A stretch of DNA of 64,000 nucleotides from Rhynchonema sp. JSB1_4 (taxonomy: Eukaryota; Nematoda; Chromadorea; Monhysterida; Xyalidae). The notes below the pieces were generated by a model. That model was given only the letters and a program-made list of their open reading frames with translations. It did no database searches and was not told the origin of the DNA. Of the stretch, positions 54,874-64,000 are shown in pieces (the stretch's first letter is position 1; the number at the start of each line of letters is the position of its first letter). The DNA lies in assembly GCA_030248065.1 (NCBI GenBank), contig JASAMV010000351.1, forward strand, positions 1 to 64,000, in the 5' to 3' direction. Both the position numbers and the translations under genes were made by a program.

Positions 54874-57392
54874 TCAGCTTTTCTTTCCGTCAATTCGTTC
54901 GTCAAAACACAGACGGGGCCACGAGACCAGATCCTTTTTCTTTAGCTTCACCTCGACTTTGGCTGGCGTCATTTTGATGGTCGTACTTTCGGGTTGGATG
55001 GCCTGCAAAGGCATGTGAGACGCTGACTGTGCTTTCTGTCTATTTGTGGTCAAGTCATGCAAACGTACACCCCAGAACTGCCAATCAACGGGATACACAC
55101 AGTCGCCATACGAATGCACGATTTGTCCGACCAATGAGATTGGGTTGACAGACAGGATGGTGTTGTCGGGCAGACCACCACGCGCGTAGATTGTGATCAC
55201 GATGTCGTCACCCGTTTGATACCACTCGAATCGACATTGGGACGAACCGGACGGCTGCTGACAAGAAATATGGCAAAGTACAATTTGAGTAAAGGAGAAA
55301 GAACGCATGTTTGACCTGGTGCTGAAGATAATGTCAACAAACAACGTTTGGTATTATTGTTAATATTGGCATTTGAGAGATAGTGACTGGGCACATTCGT
55401 CATACTGGTGCCGACATCAGGAACATGTGGCATTAGAAACTTGGACAGTTTTGTTTCAATCGGAAACGATTAGCTCTTGTAAAATCTTGATGTTTGATCC
55501 TTTATGAACCAAGGTCTTAAAATTACAAGCAGGAAGCGCAAAACATAAGGGTTAACCTTTGCCACCCAGCAATGATCCCCATGGGTGCAACCTTCCTGTT
55601 TGAGAAATGCGTCGAAATCAGTGGTCTTCTTCTGACAACACGACCAGAACTTGCAGCCTTCGTGGAATATCGGGATACCGTTGTGGTACCAGCAGACACT
55701 CATGGATGTGTCCGGGCCGTCGTAGATCTGCATTGGACGAAAAAAAAACCAATGAATCCTTCGTCACATCCTTTACGATCTTCCACCCAAAATCGCGCTT
55801 GATTATTATTAGCCAAACACACACATATTTTAACGGAAACCTGTGCCCACTTAGGGTGAACTTGGGTTAAATCCGGAATCCGGTAATAATTTGCATGCAA
55901 AAACACAAAACGTTTCTGGGCTCCGGAATCATTTCCGGAAAACGCCAAAATTTGCATGTAAAAATTATGCGTTTTCCGGAAATATTTCCGGATTCCGATT
56001 TCCGGATTCAACATAAGCCCGCACTAACCACACTGCATCCAGCGTTCGTACAGGGCGTGCCCACTTCGATCGGTTTGATATCATCCCCAACGCCATCCTT
56101 ATCCTTTTCGGCCAGTTTATCGGCAACTTTCTTCGCGCACGCGTCTCGAGTCTGGATAATAATTTGAAATATGAATCATCATTTCTGATAACACTATTGT
56201 TCGATTGCACAGATATTCCACCAACGCCACGGAGATCTTCACCTGTTGCGAGCACTCGATCGTCAGTTTCACCAGCGGACAATTGACATAGGTGAGTCGG
56301 TCAGCGGCTTCGGGCGGTTTGGCACCGGGGGCGCACATGCTTTCGATCTGGTAATGATTTTGCGCCCCTTTTGGACAAGCAAATTACGCTAAATCGAACA
56401 GAAAGGGTCAACGAACGTACGAGATCACCATTCTCTGGTTCAGATGACGATGGCTTCACGGGCGTCTCGCTCTTGGGTGGTGGATTGGGATTGTGTTTAC
56501 CGGTCGTGCAGCCCTGTGAAATGATTGCTTTTTCCAGATCAGTTCTTCCACTTCAAATAAAGGTAACAATCCAAACCCAACACACAGGAAAACTAAGCCA
56601 CGTGGTGAAATCGGTGCTTTTCTTGTCGCAACACTGCCAGATTTTGTAGCCTTCATGGAAATATTCGGGACCGGGATGGTACTTGCACGAAGCTGCATCA
56701 CAAAGTCGTGTACGGTACTTGGTGGCATAATATATAAGATAAAGCGATAAAGGGAATGATAATAATCGGTTACTTCACTAACAACAGGGTTTTTTTTGCA
56801 AGTAGACACTTGCTTTGCTACTGGCGAGTAAAATTTCAGGTTCGCAAGTAAATGTAGCATTTGGCAAATAGAATTATCACTAACATTCATAATTGAGCTT
56901 TTTTTTATCGTGAGGGGCTACTTGGCAAAATTTTCGCGCTCCACGCGAAATCCTTATTACCGTACCGATCACAACAGTGTTTGCATGCATGCATAAGCTT
57001 TTGCGAGCGACAAAAACAACATAGACCAATGTCACCTAACTTTTTGGCATCAAAATAGCTCATTTCTCGAGTAACACTGCAGGTGTAGACATAAGAAGAA
57101 GCTCCTTAAAGTTCAAGTTTGTAATTTTTTCGATCTAGAAAACTTCGACTTATTGGAAACAGGAATTGTAAAAAATCGCGAACATCAAAAATCCCGATTA
57201 ACTCGCTGTTTGCAAAAAATGCAGTTTCCTCAGCCAAATGCTAAGCATTATTTCGCTTGGCGAGTAAGATTCTGGATTACTTGCCAAACGGCAAGTGGAT
57301 GAATTTGAAAAGAAAAACCGTGACTAACAATCGTTGTTAATCGACGGATCGAACTTGTTTCCGCATCCTTTGTTGTAGCAAATTTCGGTCAT
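54874..57392 (-). CDS. CHORDC1: CHORD and CS domain protein (CHORDC1/morgana)
   Basis: CHORDC1 is an Hsp90 co-chaperone that also limits ROCK activity in centrosome control. Coding exons are 57392-57329, 56692-56586, 56513-56421, 56347-56243, 56151-56029, about 55727-55558 and 55259-54874. The first two and a half encode CHORD-I (MTEICYNKGCGNKFD, CKYHPGPEYFHEGYKIWQCC, DFTTWLSFPGCTTGKHN). A Pro/Lys linker follows. The fifth and sixth encode CHORD-II (GTPCTNAGC, CWYHNGIPIFHEG, WSCCQKKTTDFDAFLKQEGC). The last carries the CS domain (CRFEWYQTGDDIVITIYARG, WQFWGVRL, MTPAKVEVKLKK). All zinc-ligand Cys/His of both CHORD modules appear present. The fourth exon (about 35 residues) has no clear match in the human linker. 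Confidence 0.95.
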
Positions 57393-57617
57393 GGCGAATA
57401 AAGCGCGTCTTCTGAACAGGTGGTGATTGAAGGCGACCTTGACGACAACAATAGCCAAAGAACGGTAAGGGACAAGAAACATCCCCATGATCCAGCAACA
57501 CAGCTCATCCGATGATATAACCGCGAGACAAGCCTCAAACTACGATGGTCAAGAAATTTATCATACAAGATTTATCACAACCTGTACAAGTGTACAGTTA
57601 TCATTCATTGCGAATTC

Positions 57618-58338
57618 CTACCCAACTTGTTGGGTGTCATACAATTTTCGAAAACGTCTCAACACCCTGTTGATACCAAGCCCATCCTTGGCCGATATCA
57701 GAAACGTGCGTTCTTGCAAGTCCGGTTGTGCAGCCAGCAATTTCTCATATTGTTCCCTCGTTCCGTGCAGATCGGCCTTGTTCACAAGCACCAATGTCGA
57801 ACGCTTGGTCAGGTCAGGTCGGTAGGCGTCAAGTTCATATTGCAGTTCAGTCAGTTGTTTGTGACAATCACCCAAATGACCGTCCAGTACATAAAACAGA
57901 CACAAACAGCGTTCGATGTGACGAAGAAAGGCGAAACCGAGACCCTCGTTCTCGCTCGCACCGTTGATCAGACCGGGAATATCGGCTACTGCAATGAAAA
58001 TGGTGGATAGGGCTGATGGAACAGACGTTAACTTGGGCATGCGCAACATTGTGCGTGATGCGTGAAACATCAGCCAACCGATACAATACAAATACTATAT
58101 TATTGTTCAGCAAAACACAGGGACTGCCCCATGCGTAAATAGGTGTTCATGCCCGAGCCCGAATATGTTTCATAGATTGGATATTTGACGCCGACTAGCC
58201 TCTCAATTGTACATGATCAATATACGTGATGGTGCCAATGTGCGGTGTGAGCGTTGTGAACGGATACGGAGCCACTTTGGGCCGAGCGCGCGAGATAGCG
58301 CGCAGGAACGTCGATTTGCCGGCATTTGGGAAACCGAC
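57618..58338 (-). CDS. MTG2: Obg-family mitochondrial ribosome GTPase, G-domain part (5' end missing)
   Basis: MTG2 is an Obg-type GTPase needed for mitochondrial large-subunit assembly. Exon 58338-58200 encodes the P loop [10 protein letters not shown] and the switch I block [19 protein letters not shown]. Exon 57988-57618 encodes [20 protein letters not shown] (G3), LRHIERC, NKADL (G4) and ISAKDG (G5), ending at TAG. The blocks fit MTG2 better than GTPBP10. The intron between the exons has a GC donor. The Obg glycine-rich N-terminal domain (about 200 residues) should lie upstream, but 58339-58500 shows no matching frame and repeats plus the Polinton-like element begin right after. Either the missing exons lie beyond the window or the gene was cut by the insertion. 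Confidence 0.85.
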
Positions 58339-58581
58339 CTGAGTAGTATGGGATTGGGAGCTAATCCGCGCTGAACTACAACCACACAAATGGCCAGCGC
58401 TGATCCGCAGGCAGCTGGCCCGCAGCTCGCGCTGGCCAAAATGATTGAAGCCAACCGTTCGGTTGTCTTCATCCAAAAAATGTCCACTTACCCTAACTGA
58501 GGGTTTGTGGCTGAAGTGCTCGCTTATATACGCTGCGATGGGGAAAAACGATTTTTTTTAAATTTTTCTGGTTTCTGCTGT

Positions 58582-58782
58582 GCGGGATGTTTCACCTGCA
58601 CCACATATGGTTTTTACCCATAAAAGTACAAGGTAGACAAATAACTGTGCAAAAATTTGCTCAGTGTATTGTCGGAAATGCGGGATGTTTCACCCATGCT
58701 ACATATGGCGAGTTGAAAGCATGGGCTGTGCCAACCGCAGTACATATGGTTTTTACCCATAAAAGTACAAGGTAGACAAATG
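58582..58782 (+). repeat. Two imperfect copies of a 60-100 bp upstream unit
   Basis: Each copy begins GCGGGATGTTTCACC (58584 and 58682) and ends with an identical 40-bp segment starting ACATATGGTTTTTACCCATA (about 58603 and 58742) and closing GGTAGACAAAT. The second copy has extra sequence in the middle. They stand directly before the promoter array of the polymerase gene and may be regulatory. Confidence 0.75.
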
Positions 58783-58807
58783 AGCCTTTGCATGTGGGGC
58801 GGTGCCT

Positions 58808-59263
58808 TATATAGGCTTGTGCAAAAACGATTCTGTTTAAAATTTTCTGTTTTTTTTTGTTTCGGCAGCCGACGGGCTATATAAACAGCCTTATTCTGCG
58901 CGCGAGCTCAGTGTGTAGGGTGCAAACCAAAGTGATTTGTGAATAATGCCTTGGTTTATATAGCACTGCGGGAGTCAAAACAGTTTTGTTTAAAATTTTT
59001 TGTTTTTTTTCCAGATTTTTTGGCTATTGGCTATATAAAGAGGCCTTTTTGCACGCTTGCTCAGTACCTTGAGAAACCGGGAAACCGAAAAATCCAAAGG
59101 TGCAAAAAATACAAAATGAATCTGTTGTTTGAAAATGTCTTGCTTTTATATCATGAATGGCAGGCCTTCCAGTTTATTTTAATTTTTTCTGTTTTTTTCT
59201 GATTTTTTCTGGTTTGCCCGATCAGATCCTATATAAGGAGCATGTTTTTAGCGTGCCAGCTCA
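58808..59263 (+). promoter_or_regulatory. Tandem array of three TATA/initiator core promoters
   Basis: Three aligned modules each contain a distal TATATA (58808, 58957, about 59147), a T-rich tract, a proximal TATATAA (58878, 59032, 59230) and then GCTCAGT or GCTCATT. The A of each TCA lies 32, 31 and 33 nt behind the first T of its TATA box, which is the canonical TATA-to-start distance, and TCAGT is a classical initiator. A fourth distal box lies at 58525. The last initiator (A at 59263) is 17 nt before the polymerase ATG at 59280, so that ATG is preferred over in-frame upstream codons. Confidence 0.65.
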
Positions 59264-59279
59264 TTGTTTTTCCATCAAC

Positions 59280-62200
59280 ATGAGCATCTCCAACGCAACC
59301 TACGACGACATCGTGCGCCTCATCCGCGAGCAACGGTGGATCTTCGACCGCGAGCTCTACGCGCAGCTCCACGACCGTCTCGCCGAGCTGTACCCATTCG
59401 ACGGCGGCTTCGTTCCGGACGGTGACGTCTTCGATTTCTTCTGGGACGAGCCCGTCTTCATAGATTTGGACGATTTCGTCGACGACAACCCCAACGGCCC
59501 TCTTCAGGGCCATGAAATTCAAGGCCAAACTCCTGAAAATCAAGGTCAAGAACTCGAAAATCACGGCGTAGACGCTGAAAATCAAGCACAAGGCCCTGAG
59601 AACCAAGGCGGCGGTGGACAGGCTGAAGATCCGTCCATTGATATGGGACTGGATTTTGAACAACATGTCCGCAGATTCAACACAACTGGACGGGCATTCA
59701 CTGTGCAGTTCCGCAATTTGGGAAATTGCGCGGATGTGCAGAAGTTTGCTGTGGATGCTCTGGGTCAAGTGTTGCACCGCGCATTTGAAGGAGCACAGGA
59801 GAACGACAGGGTCGGCTTGGAAGTGCACCACCCCGGACTTGACAAACCGATTTTAATCCCGTTTCGTTGTCGCAAAGATATGGATGTCGAAACCGTGATT
59901 CGGCATATTGAGGAGGTTAGTGCCTTTGCATTTCATGCATCTTTTTAACACGGTTTGTTATTTATTAAAGGTTGTTCAATCGCATTTGGTGTTCAATTTG
60001 GACGACCGTATGACATGGCAAATTACAATCATTCATGCACCTGCGGGTAGTGGACGCAAGAACACACCCTTCAAAGCAAATTTAAAGGAATGGTTGGAAG
60101 GAAAACACGCAGGTATGCTGCACTGGTTTTGAAAGCATAATCTAAATACTCCAGTGTGATGTTTGATTTTTTGTTACTTTTTTCAAGGACACGGTAGTTC
60201 GCTGATCACAATCACTAACACGGACAACTTGTGCCTCGCTCGTTCATTGGTCACTGCAAAGGCGCGCATTCACAGAAATGACAATGATGAAGCCAAACGA
60301 TTGTACCGAAACGTTTACAAAGGTGACAGTGATCGTCGAACCAAGCAGAAAGAGCTAGCTTTGAAGTTGATGCAGGTAAGATTTAGCTTTATTTTTTTGT
60401 GTTTAAAACTTGTAACAATTTTGCTCGTTGAAGGATGCAGGGTTGGGCACCCATCAAGGTCCATGTGGCATTCCCGAACTGAAACGACTTCACTCAACAC
60501 TCGGTGAATACTGTGTACGCGTGGTGTCAACCGCCCACGCTCGTGCCGAGATCTACAAGGAAGGCACCGGTCCCGAAATCAATCTGTTGCTGCACGACAA
60601 TCATTTCGAACCGTTTTCGTCTATGCCTACCCTTCACGACAAAGCCTACTACTGCCAAATTTGTAAGAAGGCGTACACCAAAATGCGCACGCACATTGAC
60701 TGTGGGCTTCGATGTCCCAAATGTTTTGAGAAACCACGCTGTCAACAAGAGACTGATATCTACTGTGATGATTGCAGCCGCCGCTTTCTGTCTCGCAAAT
60801 GTTTCGACAACCACAAGGTGACCCTCACATTTATGTAGTCAAGACATTTCAACCACGAGAAAAAAAATTTAGGTTGAAAAAGACTGCAACATACCTGGCA
60901 GCAGAAAACGTAAGAAGCTATCGACATGTCAGCAAGTGTGGCATTGTCTAGGATGCAACGAAGATGTGCAGAACACACGTGGTGCTCATCACTGTGGGCT
61001 TGTGCAATGTCGGTTTTGCAAGCAGCACGTCGACACATCAGCTCATAACTGCTACATGCAACTTCAAGAGCAGCAAAAGATGCCGAAGAAACCACAGACA
61101 TTCGTATTCTATGATCTGGAGTGTACACAGAACAGGGTTTGTTCCCTCATTGTTTTACATCATGGTGGATATTGCTTGATGTGTTTTGTCTCAGGTACTG
61201 CGGCAAGACGCCAATGGATCCGTGTTCAAACATGAGGCGAACGTCATCTGTGCAGAGAAAGTGTGCGAACTCTGCTTTGAATCTGACCAAGTGTGCCACA
61301 ACTGTGGCACCCGGGAGCAGACGTTCAAAGGATCGGATTCGCTGCAGCAATTTTGTGAATGGTTGTTTAGTCGCGCCAACAAGGGCTCGGTTGCAATTGC
61401 TCACAATGGCAAAGGCTACGACAGTCAATTTATCCTGCAGTACTTGCACGACCAAGCTGTGGAACCCGAAATCATCATGAATGGACGGGAGATCTTCAAG
61501 GTCAGTTTCATGTTCTTTTCCAGTTTTTTTGTTCATTTTGCTAGCTTTGCAGATCCATGTTTCGTCATGCGGCATCACCGTGTTGGACAGTCTCAACTTC
61601 CTCCCAATGGCTCTCAGTGCGTTGCCCAAAGCAATGGGCATTCCTGATGCTAAAGGGACGTTTCCCCATCATTTCAATGTGCCGGAGAATTGGGATTACA
61701 CTGGGCCGCTACCGGATATAAAGTACTATGGTCCCGATCAGATGAAAGACAAACCACGGACTGAATTACTCGAATGGTACACTTTTGTTTTGCTGTTTTG
61801 TTGTTTCCCTCCTTACGCTTTCAATTTACAGGCACAAAGCTGAGTCGGCCAAGAACAAAGTGTGGAATTTCCAAGAAGAAATTGTCAAGTACTGTCGACA
61901 AGATGTACGCGTTCTCATGCTTGCGTGCATGAAGTTCCGCTCAATGATGAAATCACAGCATGGACTGGATCCGTTCACGTGTGCTGTTACCATCGCCAGT
62001 ACTTGCATGGCTGTATTCAAACAGAACTTCTTGAAGCCCAACACAATTGCTGTGGTACCAAACGGAGGATATCGCAAGAATGAAAGACAGAGGCAAGTCC
62101 TAAGCGCTTAATTTATTTATTTGAAGTTTTCACTGCGTTTAATTCCAGTGTCATTGCCATCAAATGGTTGAAGTGGCTGGCACACAGCCAGAACATTCAA

Positions 62201-64000
62201 ATTCAACACGCAAAGAACGGGGGTGAAGTGAGAATCGGCAATTACAAAGTGGACGGCCAGTTGAGGTCGAACCCGAAACATCTTTTCGAATTCAACGGAT
62301 GCGTGAGTCAGACCTTTCTCTTCCATCAAATATCGGTGGACAGAATTGGGTTCTTCAGGCTTATCACGGATGTCCCACATGTTACCCGAAGCAATACACT
62401 AAGCTGCCAACAGGCCTAAAGGCTGGTGATGCCCTGAAGGCAACAAATGAGCGTGCAGCCACGCTCGAAGCTCAAGGGCATCGCATCACCACAATGTGGG
62501 AGTGTGATTTCAAGCGCGAGTGCAAGAACGACCCGGATATGGCTGCGTTTGTCAAAGACGTTGAGATACATGAGCCGTTGGATCCACGTGAAGCGTTCTT
62601 TGGTGTAAGTTCTTTTTCCAAATGGTGCATTTCCAGTTTTTATACTTTTCTGATTGAAGGGACGCACAAACTGCCGCTGGATGCACTGCAAGGCCAAAGA
62701 CGAGGAAAAGATTCGTTACATCGATATTTGCTCCCTCTATCCGTGGGTTTGCAAATACGGTCGCTTCCCCGTTGGTCACCCTGAAATATTCACGGAAAAT
62801 TTCAAGGACATCAAAACTCGCCCTTATCACGGTCAGTTTATTTTTTCTATGTTATTATTTGGTTCATCTCTTTCTATCTTCAGGTCTTGTGAAATGTCTG
62901 GTAGTTGCGCCGCAAGCGCTGCTACATCCAGTGCTTCCCTTCCGCTGTGGCCCGAAACTCCTGTTCCACGAATGTAGAACGTGTGCAGAGACCAAGCAAC
63001 AAGGGGACTGCAATCACAATGAGAATGAACGTCAATTCTGGGGAGCATGGGCTACACCTGAACTCTACAAAGCCATGGACGAGGGTTATGTGGTGAAGGA
63101 AATAGCAGAGGTAAGATTAATTGTTCTGGCTTTAGCTCCGTTTCTGTATAACAGTGATTCTAGGTCTATCACTATGACAAGTGGGAACAGTACGATCAAG
63201 CAACAGGCAGTGGAGGATTATTCACCGATTACATCAACTGTTTCCTCAAGATCAAGCAACAGGTTTGTCAAACTGCACTTCAAAATATTGACTTTCGAAA
63301 AAAATTTTAACGGCAGGCTTCCGGTTGGCCAAGTTGGGTGAAGACGGAGCAAGATAAAGATGACTACATCCGCCAGTATTACGAACGGGAAGGAATTCGA
63401 CTGGAGAAGGATAAAATCGAGTACAATGGCGGGCTCAGGATGCTGGCAAAACTGATGCTCAATTCCTTTTGGGTTTGTTCAGTTTCATTCCGTTATCTCG
63501 TCAAAAATATAAAACATAAGTTGTTCCAGGGGAAATTCGGGCAGCGGAGTGCAATGACCAAAACCGAATACTTCAAAGAGCCGGCCAAGTTCTTGGCTCT
63601 CATCTTTGACGACACCAAAAAAGTGATGCGCGTGCAAATGGTACATAGAGACATGATGGCGGTGACCTACCAAGTTCAGGATGAATTTGTTCAAGAGCTT
63701 GAGGTGAGTCATATTCATTTGTTCTGTTCAGTTTATAAGAGCTCCATTATTTCAGAATGCTAATCCCGTAATCGCAGCGTTTGTTACGGCCCAAGCGCGT
63801 CTCAAGTTGTATTCGTACATCAAACCATTGGGAGAAAGGGTTCTTTACATGGATACAGATAGTGTAAGTTTGGAGTTCTGTTTCTTCAGATGATGACATT
63901 ACATTTGCAGTTTTCAGGTCATCTACGTTGAGAAACCTGATGATATCTACAAGCCGCAAATTGGAGATTATTTGGGAGACATGACGGACGAAATTGATGG
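59280..64000 (+). CDS. Protein-primed DNA polymerase B of Polinton type, 16 introns visible, runs off the window
   Basis: This family replicates linear element genomes using a protein primer. Exons: 59280-59915, 59971-60112, 60188-60375, 60434-60817, 60873-61136, 61195-61500, 61553-61776, 61832-62092, 62149-62302, 62359-62604, 62660-62831, 62884-63110, 63164-63262, 63317-63472, 63530-63703, 63756-63863 and 63918 onward. After an acidic N-terminus with QGQ/ENQ repeats comes the Polinton N-terminal region (ITNTDNLCLARSLV), a Cys-rich zinc segment (YYCQICKKAY, CPKCFEKPRC) and the exonuclease motifs FYDLECT, AHNGKGYDSQF and YCRQDVRVL. Polymerase motif A is YIDICSLYP, motif B is KLMLNSFWGKFGQRS and motif C is LYMDTDS. 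No frame breaks were found across the exons, and catalytic residues are intact. All introns are 52-58 nt except one of 75 nt. The gene continues to the right. Confidence 0.88.

Larger units (their letters stand above)
58490..64000 (+). mobile_element. Polinton/Maverick-like element, left part
   Basis: The presence of a protein-primed B-family DNA polymerase of the Polinton type (see the CDS) together with repeat-rich DNA to its left marks a large self-synthesising DNA element, or an integrated adintovirus-like relative. No integrase, capsid or ATPase gene is inside the window; they would be expected to the right. The left end is placed at the start of the repeats near 58490 by inference only. 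No terminal inverted repeat or 6-bp target duplication can be tested because the right end is outside. Confidence 0.65.

Noticed and set aside
58339..58487. Upstream MTG2 exon (frame with [11 protein letters not shown])
   Set aside because: None of the three frames resembles the Obg domain or the ELKLLADVG segment expected before the P loop.
59229..59831. 200-codon minus-strand frame
   Set aside because: It is the antisense shadow of the first polymerase exon, produced by that exon's strong codon bias.

Overview
This window is animal nuclear DNA. Its genes are broken by spliceosomal introns, many of 50-100 nt, and the gene set is metazoan: a CPEB translational regulator, an Src-type tyrosine kinase with its C-terminal regulatory tyrosine, an SLC6 neurotransmitter-type transporter, CABIN1 and DCAF12. 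Compact gene spacing, short introns and abundant small DNA transposons suggest an invertebrate. I cannot fix the phylum from the sequence alone.

Layout, left to right. 1-3.45 kb holds repeats and one degenerate minus-strand reading frame. On the plus strand follow CPEB2-4-type CPEB (about 3.77-7.50 kb) with an unusual Asn-rich C-terminal tail, RTF2 (9.33-10.62 kb), CABIN1 (10.91-23.39 kb), DCAF12 (24.35-27.73 kb, 5' end unresolved), a GPI-anchored-looking trypsin-fold pseudoprotease lacking all three catalytic residues (29.11-33.14 kb), and an SLC6 transporter (33.99-41.12 kb). On the minus strand follow SRC (48.37-42.52 kb), CHORDC1 (57.39-54.87 kb) and the GTPase half of the Obg-family gene MTG2 (58.34-57.62 kb). 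From about 58.5 kb to the right edge is the left part of a Polinton/Maverick-like element. Its protein-primed DNA polymerase B gene has at least 16 introns and lies behind a tandem array of TATA/initiator core promoters.

The genes are mostly unrelated single-copy housekeeping or signalling genes, with no operon logic. The extra structure is in the mobile DNA. I see a 1.1-kb hAT-like element with an 8-bp target duplication, a 1.09-kb near-perfect palindrome flanked by TTAA, two copies of a TA-flanked MITE, a 411-bp mariner-type MITE directly behind CHORDC1, a short Helitron-like insert in CABIN1, several other foldback elements, and a tRNA-derived SINE-like body inside an SRC intron. The palindrome appears to supply a splice acceptor to the pseudoprotease gene. 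The most unusual items are the intron-rich polymerase with its tandem promoters, the triad-less membrane-tethered protease homolog, and the CPEB tail.
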